Shown here in pieces: positions 34,862 to 43,818 of a stretch of DNA of 64,000 nucleotides. Origin of the DNA: Sphingomonas sp. S1-29 (GTDB taxonomy: Bacteria; Pseudomonadota; Alphaproteobacteria; Sphingomonadales; Sphingomonadaceae). Within the stretch, counting starts at the first letter, position 1. Each line of letters begins with the position of its first letter. A program made the position numbers and the translations under genes. The DNA lies in NCBI RefSeq assembly GCF_026167545.1, contig NZ_CP110678.1:2779501-2843500 (forward strand), in the 5' to 3' direction. A model generated the notes under the pieces. That model searched no databases. It saw nothing but the letters and a program-made list of their open reading frames with translations, and had not been told where the DNA came from.

Positions 34862-37104
34862 GAGGCGATGTCGAGCATCGGCGTCGTCCGCGCTTCGCTG
34901 CCATAGGGGCGGCCATAGCCATAGCCATAGCCATATCCGTAGCCATAGCCGCTGGTCTTGGGGTTGTACTTGGTCAGCACGACGCCGATCAGCCGCGCAT
35001 CGGCGGTGGTGAGGCGCTCGATCGCATTGAGGACGATCGCGCGGCGGATCGATGCCGCTTCGATCACCAGCAAAGTCGCCTCGCAGATCGAGCCCAGCAC
35101 CGGGGCATCGGCGAGGCCGAGAACGGGGGGCGCGTCGATGATCACCATGTCGTAGCTGTTCATCGCTTCGGCGACGATCTGGTGGATCCGCCGCGTGGCG
35201 AGCAGCTCGGCGGGGTTGGGCGGCACCAGCCCGCTGGGGAGTAGCGACAGCCGCGGGGTGTTGGTGCCGACGACATGCTCGCCCAAGGCCTCGTTCGAGC
35301 ACAACAGCCGCGACAGCCCGGTGGTGGTGTTGGCGGTCTTGGCCAGGAACGACGGCTTGCGCAGGTCGGCGTCGACCAGCAGCACGTTCAGCCCGGTGCG
35401 CGCGAAATTCTGCGCCAGCGCCAGCGAGGTGCTCGATTTGCCCTCGCTCGCGCGCGAACTGGTCACCAGCAGCGATTTGGGGTGCACATTGCCGCTGGTG
35501 AATTGCAGCGCGGTGAGCACCGAATAATAGGCCTCGGCGACTTCGGATCGCGGCGTGGCGAGCTCTTCGAGGATCGATGCGCGCTTCTCCATCCGCGGCA
35601 CCAGCCCGAGCAGCGGCAGATGGAGCTTGCTGCCGACATCCTCGGCCGATTTGATCGTGTCGTCGATGAACTCGATCCCGAACGCGATTCCCATGCCGAT
35701 CGCGAGCCCCGCGGCGATGCCGATCAACAGGTTGCGGATCGGGTTGGGCTTGAACGGGCTGCGCGGTGGCAGCGCGGTATCGACGACGACCGCCTGGCTT
35801 TCGCCGAGACCACCGACCACGCCGATCTCCTTGTAGCGTTGCAGCAGCGCGTCGTACAATGTGCCGTTGGTTTCGACCTCGCGCTGCAGGATGGTGTAGC
35901 CGATCCCGCGATTGCGCAGGTCGAGCACGTTCGACCGCAGCGACGCTACCTGCGCGCGCAGCTCGCTCTCGCGGCCCAAGGCGGCGAGATAGGCCGAGCG
36001 CAATGATGACGACACTTCGCCGCCTTCGCGGCCGAGCGCGGCGCCGATTTCGGTGATGCGCGTTCGCAGCGCGATCATGTCGGGGTAATCGGGTTTGAAG
36101 GTCGCCATCCGCTCGCGATAATCGGCCTCCAGCTTGGCGCGTTCGGCGCGCAGGCCGGCGATCGTCGGGTTCTGCAGGATGTCGCCCGCGGCGCTCGTCG
36201 CGATCGCCTGGCGATAGCGCTGCTCGGCAGCGATCCGCTCGCCGATCGCGTTCGACAGCGCGCCGTTGAGCGTGAGCAGCGACTGGGTGGTCAGCGAATC
36301 GCCCGATCCGCCGGTGGGGGTGTCGGCGTCGCGCCCGCCCGCTTGCCCGCCGCCCCCGCTGCCGCCGCTCAACTGCACTATGCCCTTGCTGCGCGCATAG
36401 TTCACCAATTGGCGTTCGCTCGATTCGAGTCGTTCGCGGGTGGCGTTGAGCCGGGTTTGCAGGAAATTGCGCGCGAAGGCGGTGGTGCCGTAGCGGCGTT
36501 CGGCGGTCGAATCGATGAAGCCGGTCGCGAAGGCGTTGACGATCCGCGTCGCACGCTCGGGGTCGACATCGGTATAGCTCAGCGCCACCAGGTTGCTGCC
36601 GCGTAGCGGCTGCACGCTGAGATTGCCCGCCAGCTTGTAGCTCGCTGCCTGGCGCCGCTGGTCGGCGGTGCCGCCGGCCTGGACGAAGCCGGTATCGTTG
36701 CCGAGGTTGAGCGTCGTCGCGACGCGCTCGGCGAGCGACCGGCTCTTGAGCAGGCCGAACTGCGTCTGCAGGAACTGGTCCTCGCTGCGCATCTTGGGCT
36801 GGACGCCGCGGTTGTTGCCCATCACTTCGATCGGGCTGGTGTTGATCTCGAGCGTCGCGACCGATCGATAGACGCGCGTCGACAGCATCGTCGCGGCGAC
36901 CGCCAGTGCGATACCGACGACGACTGCGGCCAGGATCAGCCATTTCCATTTGAAGATGATCCGCAACAGATCGCTGACATCGATTTGCGCGGGGCGCGGC
37001 GCACCGCTGCTCCAGGGGATAGTGGGTGCAAATATCGATGGCGTATCCGCACTATGCGGACGACGCAGGCTGCGACCGCCGATCTCGCCGATTGCCTCGC
37101 TCAT
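34858..37104 (-). CDS. Polysaccharide co-polymerase and tyrosine autokinase (Wzc/GumC-like)
   Basis: This 748-residue protein has an N-terminal Wzz domain between two membrane helices (about 50-75 and 445-470) and a long coiled coil. The cytoplasmic BY-kinase has VTSSRASEGKSSTSLALAQ (Walker A), LLVDADLRKPSF (Walker A') and VIIDAPPVLGLADAP (Walker B). The C-terminus is a run of YG repeats, YGYGYGYGYGYG, for autophosphorylation. It controls polymer length and export with the Wza-like protein. The coding DNA of the tail is a hexanucleotide repeat at 34911-34950. Confidence 0.95.
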   Translation of the reverse strand: MSEAIGEIGGRSLRRPHSADTPSIFAPTIPWSSGAPRPAQIDVSDLLRIIFKWKWLILAAVVVGIALAVAATMLSTRVYRSVATLEINTSPIEVMGNNRGVQPKMRSEDQFLQTQFGLLKSRSLAERVATTLNLGNDTGFVQAGGTADQRRQAASYKLAGNLSVQPLRGSNLVALSYTDVDPERATRIVNAFATGFIDSTAERRYGTTAFARNFLQTRLNATRERLESSERQLVNYARSKGIVQLSGGSGGGGQAGGRDADTPTGGSGDSLTTQSLLTLNGALSNAIGERIAAEQRYRQAIATSAAGDILQNPTIAGLRAERAKLEADYRERMATFKPDYPDMIALRTRITEIGAALGREGGEVSSSLRSAYLAALGRESELRAQVASLRSNVLDLRNRGIGYTILQREVETNGTLYDALLQRYKEIGVVGGLGESQAVVVDTALPPRSPFKPNPIRNLLIGIAAGLAIGMGIAFGIEFIDDTIKSAEDVGSKLHLPLLGLVPRMEKRASILEELATPRSEVAEAYYSVLTALQFTSGNVHPKSLLVTSSRASEGKSSTSLALAQNFARTGLNVLLVDADLRKPSFLAKTANTTTGLSRLLCSNEALGEHVVGTNTPRLSLLPSGLVPPNPAELLATRRIHQIVAEAMNSYDMVIIDAPPVLGLADAPVLGSICEATLLVIEAASIRRAIVLNAIERLTTADARLIGVVLTKYNPKTSGYGYGYGYGYGYGRPYGSEARTTPMLDIAS
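34911..34950 (-). repeat. Hexanucleotide tandem repeat in the wzc Tyr-Gly tail
   Basis: The plus strand shows near-repeats of ccatag (ccatagccatagccatag with variants atatcc and gtagcc). Each unit encodes one Tyr-Gly pair, so copy-number changes would keep the frame while changing the number of phosphorylatable Tyr residues. Confidence 0.6.
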
Positions 37105-37237
37105 CGCCTACCCCCCAGACGCCATCTTGCCCCATTTGGTCGCGATATCGACCGATCCGGGCTAGCGACCTCATCGTTACTAGCATTTTCCCGGGGTTAA
37201 CATAGGCGAAGCAGCGCCGATCTTGCGCTTGATCCTG

Positions 37238-38641
37238 CTAGTCGTGGCGACCAAGGGGTGCTGGGCCGCGTCGCGGCGCCGCAAGCGCGGTCGCGAGCGC
37301 GGCGATGACCGCGATCGCGGCGGTGCGAAGCGGATAGTCGACCGCGCTGTGGACCAGCACCACGCCGAGCGCGGTGGTTGCCGCGCGCGCGATGTCGCTG
37401 CCGCCGCCTGCCCATGCGATCCAGGTCGCGCGCACCCACAGCGCCAGCGCGGTAGCGACGATCGCGACGCCCGGCAGGCCATATTCGAGCAGCCATTCGA
37501 CATAGTCGCTATGCGCGTGGTTGACATATTCGGGGGTGACCGCGGCGGGGTCTTCATAGCCCGGATAGACCGCGGTGAAGCTGCCGCCGCCCGCGCCCAG
37601 CGGCAAGTGATCGGCCGCGGCACGCGCGGCGGTGGGGATGATCGTTGTGCGGTGCTGGTCGCTTGCCGATGACTGGCGGGGGAGCGCCGCGACGCTGGCC
37701 GCCGCTACCGTCAGCACGGCAGCCCCGCCCAGCAGCGCGGCACGGGTCAGGTGCTTTGCGCGGCCCGCGGCCAGGATCGCGATCGATGCTGCGACGACCG
37801 GACCCGCCATGACGGCGACCGCGACCGAGCCGGTGATCGCCAGCCCAGCGAGCAGGACGAGCATCGCGGCGGTGAGGGCTGCGACCTGGAGCGTGCCCTT
37901 CCGCGACGTCGCGCGGTCGGCCCAGGCGCTTGCGCCAAGCACCGCGCAGAACGGCACCGCGCACAGCAACAAGGTGCCAAGATGGTTGCGATTGGCGAAG
38001 AACCCCACCGCGCTGCCGCGATTGGTGATCGCATAGAGATAGAGCGGCGAATCGGGCCCGTGCAGCCGCTGGGCCACGCCGAGCAGGGCCGACAGCACCG
38101 CCACCGCGACGAGGCAACGGAGCAACAGCGTCCGGTCGGCGGGGGTGGCGCCGATCGCTGCCGCATAGATCGCCAGCGGCGGCGCCAGCGCGACCAGTGC
38201 GGCCAAGGTCGCGTCGGGGGTGAGCGACAGGGGAAGCCAGCCGGGATCGACCTGCGCCAAGGCGAAGCCCTGTACGATCGCCGATCGCTGCGGCAGCGAT
38301 TGCCAGATCGACGCGGGAAGCGCGACGACCTGCAGCGCGATCATGCCCGCGGTCAGCGCGAACAGGATCATGGGCCAGCGATGGTCGCCGATCGCCTGCC
38401 GCGACCGGGCATTGCGGCCCCATAGGCTAGCCAACACCAGCATGACCGCGGCAAGCTGGACGATGGCGTTGGCGACGAAGCCCGCCGCGCTGGCACCGCC
38501 AAGGAGGACGGCACCGCAAAGGAACGCCGCGCCTAAACCTTGCCGGTCATCAGCCGTGGGAATCCGGGCGGAAGGGTGTGGCGCGATCGGCGCCGATTCG
38601 GAGGGCAGGCTTTCGTCGAAAGGTCGCAATGGCGCCGTCAC
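37238..38641 (-). CDS. O-antigen ligase family protein (Wzy_C domain)
   Basis: This 467-residue polytopic protein has about ten helices and a large loop with EYVNHAHSDYVEWLLEYGLPG, the Wzy_C signature. Family members ligate or polymerise lipid-linked polysaccharide at the periplasmic face. The locus also holds an EpsG-like polymerase at 21720, so the roles of polymerase and ligase may be divided. Upstream it is 21 bp from the small secreted protein gene. Confidence 0.85.
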   Translation of the reverse strand: MTAPLRPFDESLPSESAPIAPHPSARIPTADDRQGLGAAFLCGAVLLGGASAAGFVANAIVQLAAVMLVLASLWGRNARSRQAIGDHRWPMILFALTAGMIALQVVALPASIWQSLPQRSAIVQGFALAQVDPGWLPLSLTPDATLAALVALAPPLAIYAAAIGATPADRTLLLRCLVAVAVLSALLGVAQRLHGPDSPLYLYAITNRGSAVGFFANRNHLGTLLLCAVPFCAVLGASAWADRATSRKGTLQVAALTAAMLVLLAGLAITGSVAVAVMAGPVVAASIAILAAGRAKHLTRAALLGGAAVLTVAAASVAALPRQSSASDQHRTTIIPTAARAAADHLPLGAGGGSFTAVYPGYEDPAAVTPEYVNHAHSDYVEWLLEYGLPGVAIVATALALWVRATWIAWAGGGSDIARAATTALGVVLVHSAVDYPLRTAAIAVIAALATALAAPRRGPAPLGRHD

Positions 38642-38662
38642 GCTTACGCGCCCGAGGACGCG

Positions 38663-39010
38663 TTACGGGCTGATCGGAAGCGGACCGCCCGTGGTATCGT
38701 CATCATCGCCGCTGGCTGCCGCGGCGATGCCAAGCCCCACCGCTGCGATCGCGCCGAGCAGGACGATGATGCTCCCCCCGGTCCGGCCGACGGCTCGGCT
38801 GCTGCCAGCCACCGTTACGCAGTCGGTCAGCGCGCTACCCGCGACGCATGGCTGCGCCGTCGCGGTCGATGCCCGGGTCGGTTGTTGTGCGGTGATCCCC
38901 AGCGCGGTTCGGTTGCTGGCGAGGCGCGGTTCGACGGTTTGCGCCGAGGCGACGGTCGCCTGCGCGACGAGCGCCAATGCCGCGACCCATGCTGTGCTTC
39001 GAACGCCCAT
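38663..39010 (-). CDS. Secreted small hypothetical protein with C-terminal membrane helix
   Basis: This 115-residue protein has a signal peptide (RSTAWVAALALVAQATVASAQ) and two Cys around residues 54-64. A hydrophobic segment IIVLLGAIAAVGLGIAAAASG is followed by DDDDTTGG. I do not recognise the family. Its operon position between the Wza-like and O-antigen-ligase genes suggests a role in export. Confidence 0.6.
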   Translation of the reverse strand: MGVRSTAWVAALALVAQATVASAQTVEPRLASNRTALGITAQQPTRASTATAQPCVAGSALTDCVTVAGSSRAVGRTGGSIIVLLGAIAAVGLGIAAAASGDDDDTTGGPLPISP

Positions 39011-39153
39011 GCCGATCTCCCCTGACGCCGCAGCGCAAGCTGAAGTAATCTGATGTCGCCGCTGTGCTCAGGCGACGCGTGCAAACATAAGCCGATGTAT
39101 CGCCAAAGTCGATAGAGGGCGTGTCAGTGCTCTGTGGCCCGATCGGCCAAGAC

Positions 39154-39864
39154 TTAGAAAGGCCTGAACAGCGTCACGAAGGGTAGCGACTGGATGACGG
39201 TCTTCATCGCCTTGCTCGTGGCCGATCCGTCGACGACGACGATGTCGTCGGCGTAGATGGCGGGATCGGGTGATTCGCCGCGGCGGATGCTTTTCAAGTC
39301 GAACGCCGCCGCCATGCGCTGGCCGTCGATCTGGCGGAAGACGATGACGCGGCTCGGATTGGCCTCTTCGGCGATCCCGCGCGCCATCGCGATCGTCTTG
39401 ATCAGCGTGGTCGGTGCCGAGACGGGGTAGAGGCCGGGCTGTTGCACCGATCCGTCGACCGTGATCGTCCGCTGCACCGCGCTCTTCAGCGTCACCGCGA
39501 TGCTCGGCGCGGTGAGATATTTGGCGCCCAGCAGGCGTTCGAGCTCGTCCTCGAACTCGGCGGTCGTGCGCCCGGCGGCGGCGACCGGGCCGAGCAGCGC
39601 CAGATTGACGCGCCCCGCCGAATCGATCGTCTGGTCGCCCGACAGGCTGTCGACCTTGAACACCTGGATCGACACGACATCGCCCGCGCCTAGCCGATAG
39701 TCGGTGGTCGTCGCGGGAAGGGGCGGCGCATCGGGGGCGACGAAGCTTGCCGGATCATAGGCGATGTCGCCGCCGCGACCGCCGCAGCCGGGCGCCATCA
39801 GCAACGCCGCGGCACACGCCGCGACGCGACAATATTGGCCAAGAACAACGATGCGCGTCGCCAT
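39154..39864 (-). CDS. Polysaccharide export lipoprotein (Wza-like)
   Basis: The ATG at 39864 gives 236 residues. It has a signal ending MAPGC, a lipobox, and Poly_export and SLBB-type domains: YRLGAGDVVSIQVFKVD, LLGPVAAAGRTTAEFEDELERLLG, ITVDGSVQQPGLYPV. The mature lipoprotein would form the outer-membrane channel for the polymer. It is the first gene of the minus-strand operon. An upstream frame start at 39918 precedes it but lacks a signal-peptide-like extension. Confidence 0.9.
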   Translation of the reverse strand: MATRIVVLGQYCRVAACAAALLMAPGCGGRGGDIAYDPASFVAPDAPPLPATTTDYRLGAGDVVSIQVFKVDSLSGDQTIDSAGRVNLALLGPVAAAGRTTAEFEDELERLLGAKYLTAPSIAVTLKSAVQRTITVDGSVQQPGLYPVSAPTTLIKTIAMARGIAEEANPSRVIVFRQIDGQRMAAAFDLKSIRRGESPDPAIYADDIVVVDGSATSKAMKTVIQSLPFVTLFRPF

Positions 39865-40267
39865 GTCGCGAATGCTATCGCGCGCGCGGCGCCCCTGCAA
39901 TAGCGAGCCGATTGGCACAATCTATTTACGCTCTGCATCGAAGAAAGTCATGAGGCCCCGCCGATAGGCCGGGGTAAGTCGCGCTGCGTCGGAATTTACC
40001 CTGTTTTGCGCGTAAGGGACAGTGTGTCGCTTTCGCCCTGGAGCGCAACACTGGAAGGGCAAGCTCGAAGCGAGGGCACGCGTCGTGTGCAGATCACGGC
40101 CATCTTCATGCAAAATCGACTTAGTGGACGCCGAATGTGCCAACGGGCTTCGCTTGAGCATTCCTCACAGAAGAGGAAGCAAAGGCGAAGCCCGTCAGGC
40201 TTATCGGGGTGTTCGTTTCCTAACGAATTGGAAAACGAGGTACGCAGATACGATCGCGATAGTGGCG
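39865..40267. other. 403-bp gap between the Wza-like gene and the TonB receptor gene
   Basis: There is no convincing gene. The region is AT-richer than its surroundings. It should hold the promoter of the polysaccharide operon (near 39870-39930, no clear -35/-10 seen). It also contains the strong composite hairpin at 40144-40194 and a weaker one near 40211-40236 that may end the receptor transcript. Short frames here look non-coding. Confidence 0.5.
40144..40194 (-). terminator. Perfect 10-bp hairpin with nested inner hairpin, putative terminator
   Basis: CGGGCTTCGC at 40144-40153 pairs with GCGAAGCCCG at 40185-40194. Inside, TTCCTC at 40161-40166 pairs with GAGGAA at 40173-40178. No T run follows on either strand, so Rho-independent termination is uncertain. 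It lies downstream of the TonB receptor on the minus strand. Confidence 0.45.
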
Positions 40268-43200
40268 TTAGCGGAAATTCGCCCGGATCGAGAAAGTATA
40301 ACGGCTGTCGCCAACGAACCAGTTGCGGGGCCGTTCGAGCAGATCGTTGTTGATGACGTAATTGGTTCGCGTGATCGCACTGGTCAGGTTCACCGCCTGG
40401 AATCCCATGCGGATTGATGGCGTAACAGCGTAGAAGATCGACGCGTCGAGCTGGCCATAGGCCTCCTGGATCACCGGCGCGTTCGGTACGATCACGTCGC
40501 GGATCGTGAGCAGATATTTCGAGCGCCAGTTATAGGCCGCCCGGATTTCCAACCCGTCCTTCTGGTAGAAGGGCGCAAGGTTGAACTGATATTTGCTCAA
40601 TCCCTGCAGTGGCAGGCCACCAACGTCGATCGAAGTGATAACGCCCGCAGCCACGTTTGGATCGTTCCGATCGAGGTTCGACTGGGAGACGCCCGATGAA
40701 TGGACATAGGTGAAGTTGCCCGACAGGCCGAGGCCTGAGAGCATCCCTGGCAGGAAATCATAGGTCTGCTGATAGCCGAGCTCGAGGCCGCGGATCCTGC
40801 CGATTTCGTCCGAATTGAGCGGCGTCGTGACGATGGCGTCGAAGGTCGCGCCATTGTTGGTGAAGGTTTGCCGCTCGGTGCTGGTCACTTGGACGCCGCG
40901 CAAGTTCTTCGCAAACGCCGACAGCGTGAGCTGGCCGACATTCGAGAAATACCATTCGGCGGTCAGATCGAAATTGTCCGATCGCACCGGTTCGAGGAAC
41001 GGATTACCGACCTGGAAGATCGCGACCGGGCCGCCGTTGAACAGGATCGTCTGATCGCCGGTGCCAAGATTGACGTTGTAGAACGACCGGGTCAGCAGGA
41101 AGTCGGGCGGCGCAACCGTCTTGTTCACCGCGACGCGGAATTGCAGCCCACCGCCCATCGCCAGCCGGAAATTGGCCGACGGCAGGAAGTAATCATAATT
41201 CAGCTTGGCGTCGTTCGGGATCAGCGCGCCGTTCTGGAACGCTGCCGCTTGATCGCGAGTAGCTTGCGGCAACGCGCAGAACCGCGACTGTACCTGACCG
41301 TCGGCGGGTGGGACGCAGTTGAACGATTGTTGCGGGAACGCGAAGAAGCCCGACGAAACGCGGCTGGTATGCGTGTAGCGCACGCCGACATTGCCCGTGA
41401 GGTTCCAGCCATTGTCGAATTCATTGCCGAAGCGGGCAACGAAATAGGCGGCGTTGTTGCGCTCGGATACCGGATTGACCTCGCCCGGCAGATACGGCGT
41501 CCCCTCGATCACGCCAGCGCGATTTTCTAGCGGGACCCAGCCATTGGCGCCCGACAGGTTGCTGGTGAAGTTGCGCCATTCCTGCGCGATCTGGCTGATC
41601 GACTGGATCGCGGTGCCGTAATCCTGCAGCGCAGCGCCGGGATAGAACAGCCGGCCCGGACCGCCCGGCGCCGACGGATTGGCTTCCTGGCCGCGGAAGA
41701 AGTTCGAATACAGGAACGCTTCCTGCGGCGCTAGCGCACCGGTGGTACGCGTGGCTGGATTGCCGTCGATCGGACGGTCGAACCAGACCGGGCCGCCCGG
41801 CCCGACCGACGTATTGTCGGCCAGCGTGCCGCCGCCCCAGATCTCGCTCAACACGCCCCAGTTATAGGCCGACGAACGCGCCTCGTTCTGGCGATCGGCG
41901 AAGCGATAGCCGGCTTTCACCGACTTCAGCCAGCCTTCCTCGGGGAAGCTATAGTCGAAATCGATCCGCGCCGCGTCCGAATCGCCCTCGCTATCCTCGA
42001 GGTGATCCATCGCCGAGCGATAGAAGTTGTTATAGGCATTGAGGTAAGATGGGTTGGCGGCGTTCTGGTAATTGTTCGGGCCGTTGGTCACCGGGATCAG
42101 CGTCACTTGCGCCGGATCCTTGCCATTCATTCGGATGTCGGCATTTTGATACGTCGTACCCCAGACCGTCAGGTCGGTGACGTTAACCTTCGACCAGACA
42201 TGCTGGTAATCGACCTTGACCGAAAGCCGGTCAGTCAGCCGCGATTTCAGCCCAAAGCTGATGTCGTTGGTCTGGAAGCGCGCCGTATTGCCGCGCGCGA
42301 TGTTGTTCGATTGCAGGCCGTTGGTCGGCGTGCGGCCATCTGCGCCCGCCTGCGAATCGGCGCGATAGCCGTTGGGGCCAGTGATCAGACCGCCGGTAAA
42401 GGCATTGTCGTCGTCGAAATCGAAGGTCGTGCCGGGGAAAGGCTGGCTGTCGCCCGCGGCGAGCACGTTGTCGGTCGCGACTTCGATCGCATTCTCGGTC
42501 CAGGCCTCGCGCGAGTCCGAGCGCAGGAACTGCAGCGTCGCGTCGGTGCGGCCGTCGAGGCTGCGCCATTGTGCTGCCGCCGAATAACCATAACGAACGC
42601 GATCATATTCCTGGCTGCGCACCGCGGCACCGCGCGGCACATATACCGTCGTACCGACATTGGATGTGCCATCGGCGGCGAGCGGCTGGAGCAATCGCCC
42701 GTCGTCGGTCAGCACGCGCGTGCCCCAGTTCGAAATCTGGATGCTGTCGGCGCGGTTGCGGATTTGCGACCGCACGAAGCTGCCGAGCAGGCCGAAATCG
42801 CCGATGCCCGTCTTCCAACGGTTGCTGAGCAGCACCGATACCGTCGGCGCCGACTTCTTGACGAAGTCGCCATAGTTGTTCTCGAGCGTGCCGCCGAGCA
42901 GCAAGCCGCTCGAATCGAAGGGCAGGCGCGTGCGCAGGTTGACCGTGCCGGCGATGCCGCCCTCGATCATGTCGGCCGAAGGGCTTTTGAACACGTCGAC
43001 CCCGAACAACAATTCGGCAGGAACGTCGGCGAAGGACAGGCCGCGGCCGTTGCCTGCGCTGAAGGTGTCGCGCCCGTTCAACTCCGACCGCGTATAGGTG
43101 AGGCCGCGCACGACGACGCCCGAACCTTCGGCGGCGAAGTGATCGGGATCGGCACCCGCCTGGAACCGGCTGATCGACACGCCGGGAACGCGCTGAAGGG

Positions 43201-43543
43201 CTTCGGTGACCGAACGGTCGGGCAGGGCGCCGATGTCTTCGCTCGAGATCGAATCGACGACGACGTCGGAGTTGCGCTTGATCGCCTGCGCGCTCTGAAG
43301 GCTCTGGCGGATGCCGGTTACGACGATTTCCCCGGTGGCGGCCTCGTCCTGCGCCGTCGCGGTCGATCCGGTCGACGTCTGCGCGGTTGCCGGCTTCGTC
43401 GGTTCGATTGCAACCATCGGCGCCACCAGGGGCAAGCCATCGGTCGCCGATGCAGCAGCTGCCGGCATGGTGAGCACCATCGCCATAACCGAAGCACCCG
43501 TCAGTGCACCCGCGCGCGCAGTAGCCAAAGTCTTACCCTTCAT
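40268..43543 (-). CDS. TonB-dependent receptor (carbohydrate type)
   Basis: This 1091-residue outer-membrane protein has a signal peptide (about 1-33), a TonB-box-like EIVVTGIRQSLQ and a plug domain: DRSVTEALQRVPGVSISR, VVVRGLTYTRSELNGRDTF, MIEGGIAGTVNLRT. A 22-strand barrel follows, with terminal Phe-Arg. The size and extended plug are like the sugar-transporting CUT/MalA-type receptors of alphaproteobacteria. A LacI-type operator sits just upstream at 43557. It is divergent from two halogenase-like genes. Confidence 0.93.
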   Translation of the reverse strand: MKGKTLATARAGALTGASVMAMVLTMPAAAASATDGLPLVAPMVAIEPTKPATAQTSTGSTATAQDEAATGEIVVTGIRQSLQSAQAIKRNSDVVVDSISSEDIGALPDRSVTEALQRVPGVSISRFQAGADPDHFAAEGSGVVVRGLTYTRSELNGRDTFSAGNGRGLSFADVPAELLFGVDVFKSPSADMIEGGIAGTVNLRTRLPFDSSGLLLGGTLENNYGDFVKKSAPTVSVLLSNRWKTGIGDFGLLGSFVRSQIRNRADSIQISNWGTRVLTDDGRLLQPLAADGTSNVGTTVYVPRGAAVRSQEYDRVRYGYSAAAQWRSLDGRTDATLQFLRSDSREAWTENAIEVATDNVLAAGDSQPFPGTTFDFDDDNAFTGGLITGPNGYRADSQAGADGRTPTNGLQSNNIARGNTARFQTNDISFGLKSRLTDRLSVKVDYQHVWSKVNVTDLTVWGTTYQNADIRMNGKDPAQVTLIPVTNGPNNYQNAANPSYLNAYNNFYRSAMDHLEDSEGDSDAARIDFDYSFPEEGWLKSVKAGYRFADRQNEARSSAYNWGVLSEIWGGGTLADNTSVGPGGPVWFDRPIDGNPATRTTGALAPQEAFLYSNFFRGQEANPSAPGGPGRLFYPGAALQDYGTAIQSISQIAQEWRNFTSNLSGANGWVPLENRAGVIEGTPYLPGEVNPVSERNNAAYFVARFGNEFDNGWNLTGNVGVRYTHTSRVSSGFFAFPQQSFNCVPPADGQVQSRFCALPQATRDQAAAFQNGALIPNDAKLNYDYFLPSANFRLAMGGGLQFRVAVNKTVAPPDFLLTRSFYNVNLGTGDQTILFNGGPVAIFQVGNPFLEPVRSDNFDLTAEWYFSNVGQLTLSAFAKNLRGVQVTSTERQTFTNNGATFDAIVTTPLNSDEIGRIRGLELGYQQTYDFLPGMLSGLGLSGNFTYVHSSGVSQSNLDRNDPNVAAGVITSIDVGGLPLQGLSKYQFNLAPFYQKDGLEIRAAYNWRSKYLLTIRDVIVPNAPVIQEAYGQLDASIFYAVTPSIRMGFQAVNLTSAITRTNYVINNDLLERPRNWFVGDSRYTFSIRANFR

Positions 43544-43556
43544 GAAACCTCCCCCG

Positions 43557-43570
43557 TGTTAGCGCTATCA
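43557..43570. promoter_or_regulatory. LacI-family operator TGTTAGCGCTATCA
   Basis: This 14-bp near-palindrome is centred on AGCGCT, a common spelling of LacI-family operators in proteobacterial sugar regulons. It lies 13 bp above the receptor start codon, between the receptor and the halogenase-like genes. No LacI gene adjoins it, so the regulator is elsewhere or could be that at 58746. Confidence 0.6.
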
Positions 43571-43818
43571 AATGCCGATGCATCGGTGCGCCGAGCGACC
43601 GAATACCCACGGATTTTAAGGTTTGCCAATAGCGGAAAAAGTCTAGATTCAGTTGGCTGTCATGGTGTTGTAACCTTGCAACAGGCTGTGGAGAGCGATG
43701 TGTACGACAGCGGACAGAGGGCTGGTGAGAGGCTCGGTCCCCGGATGGCGATCAACGGCGGCGGCACCGCTGGCGGGATGATCGAGGCGGCGACGAGGCC
43801 GCTGCTGTGGGTCGCGGC

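Noticed and set aside
34862..36949. Upstream part of the long frame ending at 33617
   Set aside because: The part above 34861 is the wrong frame of the Wzc-like gene; the true start is the GTG overlapping the wzc stop.
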